Assembly: GCA_947646735.1 (NCBI GenBank)
Contig: CANTFK010000129.1
Span: forward strand, 372,001 to 436,000
Source: Peronospora farinosa
Lineage: Eukaryota; Oomycota; Peronosporomycetes; Peronosporales; Peronosporaceae
Reading direction: 5' to 3'
Length of the DNA stretch: 64,000 nucleotides
This document shows positions 31,611 to 43,100 of this stretch, piece by piece (the stretch's first letter is position 1; each line of letters opens with the position of its first letter). The notes beneath the pieces were generated by a model. The model was not told the origin of the DNA and searched no databases. It worked only from the letters and a program-made list of their open reading frames with translations. A program made the position numbers and the translations under genes.

Positions 31611-31891
31611 AAACGATCGTTTTTTGACAGGTTGCAAGGTGTTGAAAGCAAGGGTTATACCCTGTTCCGGTAGGTTGCGACCGCACCCGAAATGGCTAAT
31701 GTTGTGACATCTTAACAGATGTGGCGAAGCGGGATAGACGAAGACTACAGACTAGACATGGTATAGTCGCAGTTGACTCTACCGTACATGTAAAAGCACT
31801 AGCGAAGGAAAGTAGTTAATGCTTAGTATATTTCACTTTTACTTCTACCTCTACGTGCACAAGTGCACCACTCCTTCACTCCACTCTTACA
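31606..31891 (+). mobile_element. Ty1/copia LTR (3' LTR)
   Basis: 286 bp from TGTTAGAA to CTCTTACA. The target-site duplicate ACGTC follows at 31892-31896 and matches the one next to the inverted 5' LTR (22597-22601). Confidence 0.92.
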
Positions 31892-32059
31892 ACGTCGTCT
31901 TCCATCGGATCTCTGCTGTACGCATCAATGATTTTTTGTATTGTGGGAGGTATGGCAGCAGCCGTTGCTTTTGCGCTGCTTACATGTCGTCGTAACGGTG
32001 GCCAAGAAGCTTCGAAGCTCTTGCAACACCAACGCGTCCAGTTTGCAGCAATAGTGTGA
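31892..32059 (+). pseudogene. Sphingomyelinase-like gene, copy A: 3' end
   Basis: The plus-strand frame resumes the gene immediately after the copia TSD. It gives the transmembrane helix (IFCIVGGMAAAVAFALLTC), a basic stop-transfer, and the end LLQHQRVQFAAIV with TGA at 32057-32059. It matches copy B at 33716-33880. Confidence 0.85.
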
Positions 32060-33715
32060 TGGTTCAATGCAACCAAAATCTAGGGTATATGATGTCCATG
32101 GCCGAAGTCCCAGCAAGAAGCTGCTTTGATCGTACACTCTTTATGATAAATGCCAACTTTTACTTTTGCTATTGTCACGGATCACGTCAAACTATTGAGC
32201 TTAACCCCTTGCGATCTAAGTGCTGCATGGAGAAAACTATTTACAGATATTTTGATTAGACCCATACACGATAAAAACTTTCGTGACAAAACTTTGCTGC
32301 GATGACAATCTGGAGCAATTGCAAACGCAGGATAAGATGTTACAAGTAACATTTGTGCGTTACTGGCACTTTTGCCAGTATCTGCATCCATTGGTAGTCA
32401 AGAAGTAGCAAGGGAGGAAGTCGTACGTGTATGTAAGATACATTGTCTCTGCTGTTGCCGTGTGCTGCTGTAGCTGGAAAGTATCCCCTTGGATGACAAC
32501 GGGCTAATGATGGAGAAAGTACGCAGTAGCATCATACCTCGTGCTCCATCGAGACGCCAGCTCATTTAGAGCCTTGTATGTCTTTGAATTGAATGCTGTC
32601 TTAACATCCTCGAGTGGCAAACAGATATATGCCTCTTGAATCAGAACGTGTACCAACCGCGTCAACTGTAGCTGAATGAAAACATACTATCGTGTTAATG
32701 TTCTCGACGCAGAGCGTAGCGATCACGTGTCGACGACATAAATATGAAAAGCCAAAGCATCACGAAGTAGAAACGGCGAAGATCTCATCGGTCAAAGGCT
32801 AGAAGCCGCTGGGCAGAGGCCGGATGATGGTGCTGTAATTGACGATGCCCGGGGCGATAAAATCTTCATCGAAAGCTGCTTGTATCTACCTTGAGCCTCA
32901 ATCCCCAACAGATCGAAGGCATCGCACAAACTCTTACGGATTGATATCGGTGACATGTCGGCAATCGCTTCGTCTTTTGCTTTGACAGGGTGCCAAACGC
33001 AGGTTAAGCTTTGGCCGTGCTACTCTCCTCATGTTTGGGCTTGAGATTACGGTAATCCACGAGTAAGCATTTCTAAGCAATTTTCATGGAGATTACAAAT
33101 TGCGACACGACCCTGCTTTTCACCGCCATCGATTCGCGTGGTGATCTCTCGGCAAATACTCTCACTAAGGTAATTTATGTGCGCTTGCAACGAGGTGTAA
33201 TCTACTGTGACGCAGAATAATGTGATGTCTTGACGTCGAGCGATGAAGCATATGACGACGAAAATGTAGAGTTCCTAGTCGTGCGTCTGATAAATACTGA
33301 TGGGCCGTGAGAAGGACGCTATTTTGTACATGAGGTCAGTGCCTATTGCGTCTTCTAGTGGGGCATGTTTCTTTATTTGAGCTGTTCGCTCTTAAGAAAT
33401 GTCACGTCGGACTAAATGCTAAGTCAAGTGCGCCTTCGATGCTGTTGCGTCGCTTTTAGTTTTTCAACACTACTGTTCATCACAGGCCCGAAGAGAGCTG
33501 AGGAAGCGCGGTCGATGACGGATCCATCACTACTAACTATTGCTTTTAAAACTAAAGTGAGCAGAGCGCAGGACATTTTTATGCTGTCGTCAGTCAAGTT
33601 TGTTGGATCAACAAGTTGATTGAAAGACCGGCAGTCCATACCAGGAGCCGGTTGGATGATTGAAGGCATTAACAACATAATTCATCATATACCGTATTTC
33701 GGTTGCATTGAACCA
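32060..33715. other. Spacer between the two inverted gene copies, no gene seen
   Basis: About 30 bases at each edge still match between the arms; the rest (about 32095-33670) is unique. Short frames exist on both strands, for example the minus-strand frame 33678-33424 containing LVDPTNLTDDSIKMSCALLT. None can be assigned. Confidence 0.5.
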
Positions 33716-35705
33716 TCACACTATTGCTGCAAACTGGACGCGTTGGTGTTGCAAGAGCTTCGAAGCTTCTTGGTCACCGTTTCGACGACATGTAAGCAGC
33801 GCAAAAGCAACGGCTGCTGCCATACCTCCCACAATACAAAGAATCGTTGATGCGTATAGCAGAGATCCGGTGGAAGACGACGTGCTTGAGTGTTGGATGA
33901 TAGATGTGCGCTTTAGTTTGGATGCCTTGGTGGATGACACACAGGCTTCGTAGTCTCCCGCTGTCGACCACCAATACATTGAACACAACCACTCAGCTTG
34001 GCATGATACATCGGTACGTGAGGATTGGAGATGCGACTGGGCCCTGGAGTTGAAGTAATATTGCTCAAGAAGCTCTGCGTCTGCTGCTGCACGCTCCACA
34101 AAGCGAGAAATCTCTGATGTATTCAGCGAGCTGACACCGTAAGTATGGCTTGCATTGAAGAGTGGCTTCCAATCCACGGCTTCAGTAGAAGAAATATTGC
34201 CCCCATAAACAGTGACGTCGAGGAGTTCGTACGTATAGTGTCATCGAAATCCCACACCATGAACGCTGGATTGTTCAAAAACATTGGGGAAATTGCCGCC
34301 GCATGAACAACGGCACCAGTTCGGAGCTGTCTGCATAGTCATCATTCACTGTCACTCCGTATTGCTGGAATTGTGCACTCAGGCTGTTTGTGAGAGGCAG
34401 CCGGAACTCGATGCTGTGGATGTGACCGAAGAACTGTGCCTTGATAATATCCGTGTACTGGCTTACAATCCACTTGTACGTCTTGATGTAAGTCTCATTC
34501 CACATAGGTGACCCACTGTACGAGTCGATAATGGGCGGAATATGGCCAACGATGTATGTCAACTTGCCAGCACCTTCAATTCAAACAACGTAGCATTCAA
34601 CCATGTAAACTGTTCAAATTGGTCGGGCACATTCGATGTATATGGTAAGTGACTCGGCTGTATGAACGTCAATAGAGACAATATGTCAGGTTGGTTAGTA
34701 GCAGGTCAAGTGCTTTGAACCTCAAGAACTTACCGAATAAGGCAGTGTATTGAGTGTGAGCACGGTCAGGTTGTCGTCCAAGGCGTACGCTAAGTATCCA
34801 CAATGATTGAACCACTCGAGGTTCGACTTGGACATGGTCTTCTTCCAAGCACTAGAGATTAATGCAATTGCCGAGTTGTTCTCCGTCTGCGGGTTCGTCA
34901 CTTTCATCGTGTAGTCGGGGCCTCCACATTGTTCACGATCATTCAAGTCAGTCAAGTAAACAAGTTCCTTCTACTCGTTAAACTCCAAAACTAAACGCAC
35001 TGGTGTCAGTGTTGCCTATGATGGCAGTGATATCCAGCATCATATCACTGTCTAGTGTCGAATAATATCTCGCCATCGTCTCGACGTTCTTCTCAACAGC
35101 TTTAACGATTACTCGTCCGATAGTTCTCCGTGCACAACGTGATCTCCTGTATAGAGAAAAAAGTCTGGATTGGGTAGCAACTTCTTAGCGCAATCCAAAA
35201 CCGACACCAACAAACTCATTGGTGCGTCATCACCGTAGGCAATAGGAATCTTGTTCGAGTCGCTATCGTTCAGCGATTTCGAAATATTGAGATGCACGTC
35301 GGACAAGTGCAAAATGTGACGGACCGTTGTCCTCCCAACAGTTTCGTCCGTTCCGTCAATATCACGACACGCGCTTTCCATAGCTTTGCAAATGGTAACG
35401 TCAGACTTGGAATCGGTTAATGGAAGGGACGTCGACAGAATCGGTCAAACCACTTGAGATGACGATTCGAAATGCTACGCATGCAAGTAAATTCATAACG
35501 CAAGGAACAACCATCAAACTTGTTTGTTCGTGATAAGAAATGTATTGAAATGACATTATTCTTCGACAGGAATCAAGTGAAAAGACATTTGACATGTGCT
35601 CGTGTCATTTGTTACTACGATCGATGATTCCCATGCAAGAAAAATATATATCGAACTACCATGTCCAATTGTCCTTTGATACAGCTGCTAACATTAACTT
35701 TAGAC
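33672..35705 (-). repeat. Right arm of a large inverted duplication
   Basis: This ~2.03-kb arm matches, inverted, the sum of 16842-18289, 22597-22973 (itself inverted) and 31892-32093. The match includes upstream flank (the TTCGATATATATTTTTCTTG region) and ~35 bases past the stop codon. It shows a tail-to-tail duplication older than the retroelement insertions. Confidence 0.8.
33716..35496 (-). pseudogene. Sphingomyelinase-like gene, copy B (decayed)
   Basis: Full-length inverted paralog of copy A. A signal-peptide-like start (MNLLACVAFRIVISSGL, 35496) again ends in TGA before the main frame at 35381. Lesions include a stop with small deletion after GELSDE (near 35109), changes near 34575, and a one-base deletion in the SPMF region (MRRQFPQCF then stop, near 34300). 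A two-base insertion near 34235 breaks the DTTY stretch. The Cys-rich region, transmembrane helix and tail are intact to the TGA at 33716-33718. It lacks the retroelements, so it gives the uninterrupted order needed to read copy A. GNAD replaces GNHD here too. Confidence 0.85.
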
Positions 35706-36517
35706 TCCTGCCAATCGCGCCGAAGTGCATCATGTTGTCGTCATTGTATGCTTTGACTTCTAAGTCCGACATCATCTTCTACGTACGCTTTTCGACACCT
35801 CGGAAGACAGGTTCTACACCTTCTATCGTTTTGCAGCCAACTGTCATCTCACCACTCTTTTTCTTGGAGTGGCTTCCTCAAAGTTCCAATGTAAGTGAGC
35901 TAATACTTGCTGTAGAAACCTTTTGCTTCGTAGATCTTGCTGCAATTGCTGCATACGAACAACAACCACTTGTATGCTTAAGTCTCAATGACACAGACTT
36001 TATTGTCACACGAACGCCGACAATATGTGCGCAGAGGCGCCTTATAGTAACTTTATTTCTAGTCCTCCATTAAGTGATACCATCTCAGCACCAAGTCTTC
36101 CTTCTCGACATCAGCACCGGTCATTTGTCCGCCCCGGCTGTCCATATCAACCTCAACTACGTCAACATGCACAACGTATTCGAATTTTCTAGAGCATTTA
36201 TGACCATTGTCATTTTATTATGGCTTGTTTATAGTACTGGTTTAATTTTAACCCCTAAAACTTAATCCTAAAATGCTATACGTATAGTATACGCCATAAA
36301 ATATTTTAGCTAATTTGTGGTGTAAAATTAATCAAGTAGGAAGACGTTGACACGCTGGTGTCATTGTTGCTACCAATTTGTGCCACAACATGTGTGTTTT
36401 GTAACAGATTCTACATGTTAAATTATACACTCCCATTGGTCAAAACCTCCCGTCGGAATCGTTGGCTAGCGCTGCTCGAGCGTATGACATGGATGACCAT
36501 TTCTCAAAGAGGCAAAC
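35706..36517. other. Intergenic; open frame of unknown nature and uL23 promoter
   Basis: The plus-strand frame 35706-36265 is open but for one TAA (36071-36073). It reads SLYALTSKSDIIFYVRFSTP... and ends with a hydrophobic helix (FMTIVILLWLVYSTGLIL). No family recognised; it may be a remnant. The 14-mer TACGTATAGTATAC at 36279-36292 is shared with the DDX59 upstream region. Confidence 0.35.
36279..36292. promoter_or_regulatory. TACGTATAGTATAC element upstream of uL23
   Basis: Fourteen bases identical to 8054-8067. Located 226 bases before the uL23 start. A role is inferred only from the recurrence upstream of two genes. Confidence 0.25.
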
Positions 36518-37182
36518 ATGGCAAAGACCACGAACACCCCGAAGACGTCGGCCGGAAAGTCAGCTGCCAAGTTGTCGAAGAAGGTAATTAAGGGCGCACA
36601 CGGTAAAGTGCTGAAGATTCGCACCAAGGTTCACTTTTACAAGCCCAAGACACTGCAGCTGGCCCGTGCACCGCTGTATGCCCGGAAGGCTGTGCCGTCA
36701 CGCAACAAGTTGGACAAGTATCGCATCATTAAGTCTCCGCTTACGACTGAGTCAGCTATGAAGAAGATTGAGGACAACAACACGCTTGTGTTCTTGGTGG
36801 ACTTGCTGGCTAACAAGCGCCAGATTAAGGATGCCGTGAAGCAACTTTACGACATCAAGGTAGCCAAGGTCAACACGCTCATCAGGTACACCACATCGGG
36901 TCGAGTCTTTGATATTGCAGGATGGAGGGACACACTACCCCTTTCGAGGCTACACGTCCAGCCGTAGTCCTGATAGGGAAATGCGGTGACGAGGTCTCAA
37001 GGGCGGCACAATGCCGCTCTCCATCCTAGTGTGATGTTGCAATTGGTTATTTGAATTGACTGTGTGACTTGCTGTCGTTTCTTGTGTCTTGCAATAGACC
37101 TGATGGCCAGAAGAAGGCATACGTGCGCTTAACTGCTGACTACGACGCTCTGGACGTGGCCAATCGCATTGGTGTGATCTAA
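36518..37182 (+). CDS. RPL23A: 60S ribosomal protein L23a (uL23)
   Basis: Large-subunit ribosomal protein at the peptide exit tunnel that docks SRP and nascent-chain factors. Exons 36518-36885 and 37098-37182 give 150 residues. A Lys/Ala-rich eukaryotic extension (~40 residues) is followed by [16 protein letters not shown] sequence. The conserved core is [20 protein letters not shown] and [20 protein letters not shown]. The end after the intron, [20 protein letters not shown], includes the expected IGVI C-terminus. The splice AG|GTACAC...CAATAG|A joins codon Arg correctly. Confidence 0.95.
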
Positions 37183-37546
37183 GCACTTTCTCTTTGACTA
37201 GAAGGCTGTGCTACGAGGAATTGATCTTTTGCCATCATCTTGAAGAAATAATTAATACACGGCTGCTGCACTCTCGCTGAAAGGCTGAGGGAGCGAGCTT
37301 GGTATGTTCAAATGCTGGTTATAATCGTGTGAGTCGGAGAGATGTAGCAATGAGATGTGCTTTGAATTGTATCCACATCTATCTACGATTTACTAGGAAG
37401 TCACGACCTGGGACAAGCTAAGCGTAATTCTATTTCACTAAGCAGCTGTACACTTTACGCACAACTATTGCAGCTACATCAAGCACGGCTCGCTTATATA
37501 CATTGATGCCGCAAGAGTGATGATTTGCACCTTTAGCTGTGTATAC
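37183..37546. other. Convergent intergenic region, uL23 / striatin
   Basis: No coding frame or repeat noticed; 3' ends of two convergent genes. Confidence 0.55.
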
Positions 37547-39966
37547 TCACTGAAAAATCTTTATTGTACTGTCGGCACCGCCCGTAGCAATAAAGTTGCG
37601 CGATGGGTGGTAAGCGACTGAGTGCACTGCTTCGCTCATCTTTGGCCGGTGTGCCTAGTGTAGCAGTCATAGTATCGTCAAACTCGACATCTAAGAAGCA
37701 GCAACTTCACCTAGACTTACCGATTGCTCAAAAACACAATGGCGATCTGCGACTGACCAGACCCGTAATGAACCGTCGTGACCTGAATGCGTTCCAAAAG
37801 TTGTAAGAAAGATGACAATAGATGTAGTGACGTTAACCACTACTGTACCTCCGGACGCAAGATATAGCCCAGCCGCATCGACTGAAAGAGATGTAACCGA
37901 GTCCTGGTGAGCCGTAAGAGAACCGACACACTCGCCTACAATCCAATTAAATGCACAGCCCAGTAAGACGTGGGTACACACATTATACAAACATGCTTAT
38001 CCAAAGCGTCGTACCGGCTCGCATGTCGTACATACGGATTTTTTTGTCTTGGTGTGCCGCGATTGCGATAGGCATGGTCGGATGCACAACCAACTATAAA
38101 TCAAACCAGGACATAAACAAAAATAATCAGTTTGTTATCCATATCCAAAACAGCAGTAGCGCGAGCACACCTTGTTCACTTGACCTCCCCGTCCAATTGT
38201 ATCAACATCAATGGCCCGTGTAAGCTGAATGATGCGTTCAGCAGCAAAGTCAAACTGGGCGATTGCTCCATTTGTGTATCCAACAACAGCAGTCTTCGGA
38301 TCTGTCAGCATTGAGTGCACTGACGTAGGTACCAAAAAGCCGGAAATGTTTGGACCTGTATAATACGCAGTAACGCATTGACAACTTAACCAATGAGCTC
38401 GAAAGACATTTTCAGCATCTTGACGTACCAATTCCATTCGTGTTGGTCTTAGCGGGGCACCGCAATTCACCCTGCAGTGAGAGCTCTGCCATACCAAAGT
38501 GAACAAAGACAAGTGTAAGTAACGTCTACCATAAGTAAGATCTTCCCAAACAGCCTTAGATCAAGGCAACAATGTATGTACCTGACGTAATCCCCCAAGT
38601 TCGAACAACACCGTCTGTTCCGGCCGAAAATAATGTATTTGACAGCGGATGCGCATGCAGATCCCAGATTGCATCGTCATGTGCGTCCTTAATCGAATGC
38701 AACTTCATGGCCCCATAACCCAAGTACGTATACGGTTCGGGCTTATCAGTTTCTGTTTCCGGTAGCTGGTACAGATTCAGTATTCCATCACGTCCGGCCG
38801 ATGCAAATGAACCTGTTCGTCCAGGCAAACAGCCAGGATAACTTTCAGCACTAAATACAGCGATAGCCAGCACGCTCTGCGTATGAGTCCGCATCGTCAC
38901 AATCGATTCCACTTCCGTTGCTCGCTGCGATGGCGGTCCATTTGCCACACTCGTCAGGTTCCACACCTTCACCGTACAGTCTTCACTACCTGACACCAAC
39001 AGCGGTTCCGTCAGATGAAATGCAAGTGCTCGTACTCCATCCTACAAGAAGAAACGATACCGACCACATCAGTATGGGTAATAAAAGAAAAATCCAGTAC
39101 AGCAAACACATACCATGTGCCCGGATAGCTTCAGCTTCAACTTGTGTGGCCGATGAGATCCTTTAGGTGCAATCGGAATCACCACCGGCTTCGACGGCTT
39201 TGCATTCTCAATAACACCTTCAACCAAGACACAAAGTAAGTATTAACAATATCATCAAAAGTACCAGTCAAACCTGTAAGAAACAATAGCAATGAAGCCG
39301 TCACGTACGGTTTACAGGCTCTACATCTCGTCCTGCTACAAACGTCATTCTGTTCAATTCTCTCTCGACTTCACGTCCGAATCCTGGTGCTGACTTGCTC
39401 ATGTTTCGTTCCACTTCTCTTCCTGATGCAGTCCTATGTGTTTCCCGCTCTACGTCTCGTCCTAACGCCGTCCTGGACATCATCTTAGGTCGTGAGATCT
39501 CCATGCCTTTTGTCTGGCAATTTTTGGGTGTATTTGACGCGCTCTTGTTTTTGCTATCTGATCTATGAATACCATGAGAGGACTTTGGGCTACCTACAGG
39601 CGACAACGTTGGTGATGGCGGCTCAACTGTCCGTGCTGATTTAGACCGCTCGTTGGAGCGAGATACCGTCACACCACGCGAGACCTCGGCACTCTCAAGA
39701 CGAGGCTTTGTACTTGATCCCCCTTTGCTTTGAACAGCAGCAGGCGACGCTAAATAACGTCCACGCTCTTGTCGCAATGCAAACTCGAGCATTTTAACGC
39801 GCAACATGGCGTCCTTATACGCTTGTTCCTGTTCCCCACGTTGTTCCTCTAGCTCACGTACATGCATCTGTAATTTCTGACGCTCTTCATTCCAGCTTGC
39901 CTCATCGTTGGCCACGCTAGCAAATTGTCGCTGTAGATAACGCAGCGCGGCGTCCACGCTCTCCAT
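37547..39966 (-). CDS. STRN: Striatin-family WD40 scaffold protein
   Basis: Regulatory B''' subunit of PP2A and organiser of STRIPAK complexes. Nine exons on the minus strand: 39966-39309, 39217-39114, 39041-38582, 38485-38429, 38355-38171, 38093-38015, 37935-37849, 37782-37721 and 37654-37547. They give 599 residues with every phase consistent. Residues 6-70 match the striatin coiled coil (ALRYLQRQFASV; MLEFALRQERGRYL), which binds PP2A. The middle is disordered and carries repeated GREVER-like units (~residues 165-215). WD40 repeats follow: DGVRALAFH..., EDCTVKVWNL, DDAIWDLHAHPLSNTLFSAG, HPTMPIAIAAHQDKKIRMYD, and LTAHQDSVTSLSVD. The final blade, AVHSVAYHPSRNFIATGGAD, stands exactly where animal striatins end. 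Short exon 4 (57 bp) is the least certain. Confidence 0.92.
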
Positions 39967-40158
39967 CGCTCAAGAGACGTTTCCCTCTCTCCCTTTAATT
40001 GGCTCGCCTGTTTGTGCTCCTGCCACTGAACAAACAAAACATTTTAACCTCAAAACCTCACGTTGAAGTACGGACATGTTGTACATACTTGGGTACCAAT
40101 TGAGCAAGAGTGATGTTCATCGAGTGGCAGTTTCAAGTCCGCGCGCTGGTGGCGCACA
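39967..40158. promoter_or_regulatory. 192-bp divergent promoter, striatin / VPS13
   Basis: The ATGs of two divergent genes are 192 bases apart, so both promoters share this interval. No distinct element recognised. Confidence 0.5.
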
Positions 40159-43100
40159 ATGTTTGAGACGCTCGTGACGGGACTCTTAACCAGTGCGCTG
40201 GGTAGCTACATCGATCCTAAATGCTTTAGTAGTGATAAAATCAATGTGGCAGTCTGGTCTGGGTATGTCGTGCTCACAGAATTGGAAATTAAACCCGAAA
40301 TATTGGCGGAAATCCCCGCATTGAAACTCGTTCGGGGTCTTGTCGGGTCTTTGGAGCTCAAAATTCCATGGAATCGACTGCAATCGGACTCAGTAGTGGC
40401 TACCGTGGATGATGTGTATCTATTGCTACGAACAGAAGAGGACGTGGATGCGGTGATGCGGCAAATGGACGAGTTTACAATAAAGAAGAAATTGCTGGAG
40501 GAACTTTATGCGCAGGCCAAGAGACAAGAAGACGACAACATGACGGACAGCAGAGATGGTGGATTTGCAGCTCGATTGGTCAACAAGATCATTGACAACT
40601 TGGAGGTGGGCGGAAAATGTGGTTATGAAGTCCCTGTTTTTATGTACTGATATTATTATTGTTATTTATTGTATACTTGTTATTGACATTATTGTTGTAG
40701 TTACATATACGAAGGATTCATATTCGTGTGGAGGATTACACTACGGGGGATCATCCGTTTGCTTTGGGACTTACGATCGAGTCGGTTCATGTGCAATCTA
40801 CCAACTCAAACTGGCAGCCTTCGTACGTGGATGCGTCTAAAAGCAACGAATCTCGGATTTTCAAGAGTGTCGAGCTCAACCATTTAAGCGTGTACTGCAA
40901 TCCGGATTGTGAGCTGCAGCGGGACCGCCAGATTGACTTTCAAACGTGCTCGCCAGAAACGTTTTCCAGTGCATTTAGCGCTGCGATCCCAAAGCGTTTT
41001 GATGACAGACACGTGTCGCACTTTCACATGCAACTGTATCCATCAGCGCAACACCACCACTTTTTGCTTAAACCGGTAGATGCCAGTGCCAGATTGATTG
41101 TGAATCGCGACGTGTTTGACGCGAATGTGCCAAAATTTGAAATTGATGTAAATGTTTCCGAAGTAGCCTTTCGACTCGAGGAGTCGCAATACTGTGACAT
41201 GCTGTACCTAGTGTCGGCAATGCAGCTACCGGATCATTATATGAAGTACCAACGATATCGCAAGTTTAGGCCACAGACAGCTGTATTTGATGAGCCAGCG
41301 GTTTGGTGGAAGTATGCGATTACGTCAGTGATTATCAGCTTGAAAACAAGGAAGCAGCAATGGACTTGGGATTTTATGAAAGATCGTCGCGAGGATCGCA
41401 AGCGTTACACGAGCTTGTGGCAGCAGAAATCATGGCACTTATTGGAGCTTACCGATGTAGACTACGGATATTCTGATAGTGAAGACCATGATGATGCTGA
41501 CGAAAGTGGATATATTGTAGAGAATGATGACCAGGGGACAAATGGCACGCCGTCATTCGACTTTGAATATATGACAAAGCTCTTGCCTCTTGAGATTGAT
41601 TCCGGGCTAGAAGAAATTGAACGACGTAGGAGTGTAGAGGAGGTGTTGATTTTTCGCTATTTAGCCGATCTCAGCGTTCGAAAATTCCAAGCTTCACAAG
41701 CTTCTTATGTTCGACGTCGACTGCCTACGCCTCCGACTCATGAATCTCAGATCCTTTCCGATACTGATTCAGTAGATACGGAATTTACTGAGTCCAGTGT
41801 GCCGGCTGAGTTGCGGTATCGATCGTGGGGTGCGTGGATTTTTGGCTGGACGTCTAAGCTGACAACGCCCTCTTCGGGCGGGGAACCAGGGCGAGTCCCT
41901 CACAAAATAATCCCCGAAGTGGAGCTTCGAGAATTGTTTAAGATATTAGAGGAGCCTTCTCGGCGCTCGAAGAAGCGAATGTACAAGCATCGTGACGTTG
42001 TCGGGCAAGACGGCACTTCTGATAGCGAGTCACAAACGGAACTCAGTGAGCTATATAGAGTGACAGTGGCGTTGCAGCGGGGATCGGTAACGCTAGCAAG
42101 CGATCCGGAAATGAGCAAGACGCTACTCCGCAATGATTCAAGCTATGGGCAAAAGTATGCCCCAACTGATTTCCTTCTTGGGACTTTTTCTCAGCTTCAG
42201 GTGGCTGCGGTGGCGAGGGATGAAACAGTGGTTGTGGATGTGTCACTGCAGTCTATTGAAGCATTTGATGAAAGTGCAGAAAGCTCGGCATTTTCTCGCC
42301 TTCTTAGTCGAAAGCAAACGATTCGCCCTGTCGGTGACGGAGACGATGTGAACGTTAGCAAGCTATCTGGCGTCGTATTCTTGGTCAGTTGTGAGATAAA
42401 TCCAGCCAGTTCCAGCGCAGATGCTTCGTTGTTTGTTCATATGGAGCCCTTGGAAATTGTGTTATCGCCTACAGCAAAATGTTGGGGCCGACTTGCACAG
42501 TTTATGGATACCCCTGCGAGTTTGGGGTTGTGGGAAGAGTTAGAAGTTGCGTCTTTTAATGATATTGTCAGCTTAAAGGCGCGAACAGAAGCTAAGCTTG
42601 ACTATGTGATGAAGAATCGCATTGCACTTGCCGTTGATTTCCGCATCCAAGCACCAGTTATCATTATTCCAGAGAGCGACAGCGACTACGATTGCGCGCG
42701 ACTCGTGGTAGATCTTGGACGAATAAACTTCATGACTGACCGTCTCAGTCATATGGACAGTGAAAGAATGGGCATAGACCCAAATGGTGGCCTACTATCG
42801 AGCCGATCGGCGCAAGGGTCCGTTGCACTACCAAACCCTTCCCATTTTCAAGATCTGAATCAGACTGCATCCTTCGCTCAGCAATTGTATGATGAAGCCG
42901 AGAGAGGGGAGGGGGCAATTCGCTGGAAGGAGGAATTTTACGACAAATTTAGCCTCTCTGTCGCTAACATACATGTGTTATTATTTCCATATGGAAAGAC
43001 AAGTCGGGTTCAAAAGGATAGTGTCGGAAACAACGGAACGGATTATCCGTCTGTTTCCTTCCCACCGTACCTCACGAATATTTACGACGACGACCAACAA

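Noticed and set aside
16842..35705. A new multi-gene defence or effector system in the rearranged block
   Set aside because: Every large frame there is explained by gypsy, copia or the sphingomyelinase-like pseudogenes, except the antisense ORF reported separately.
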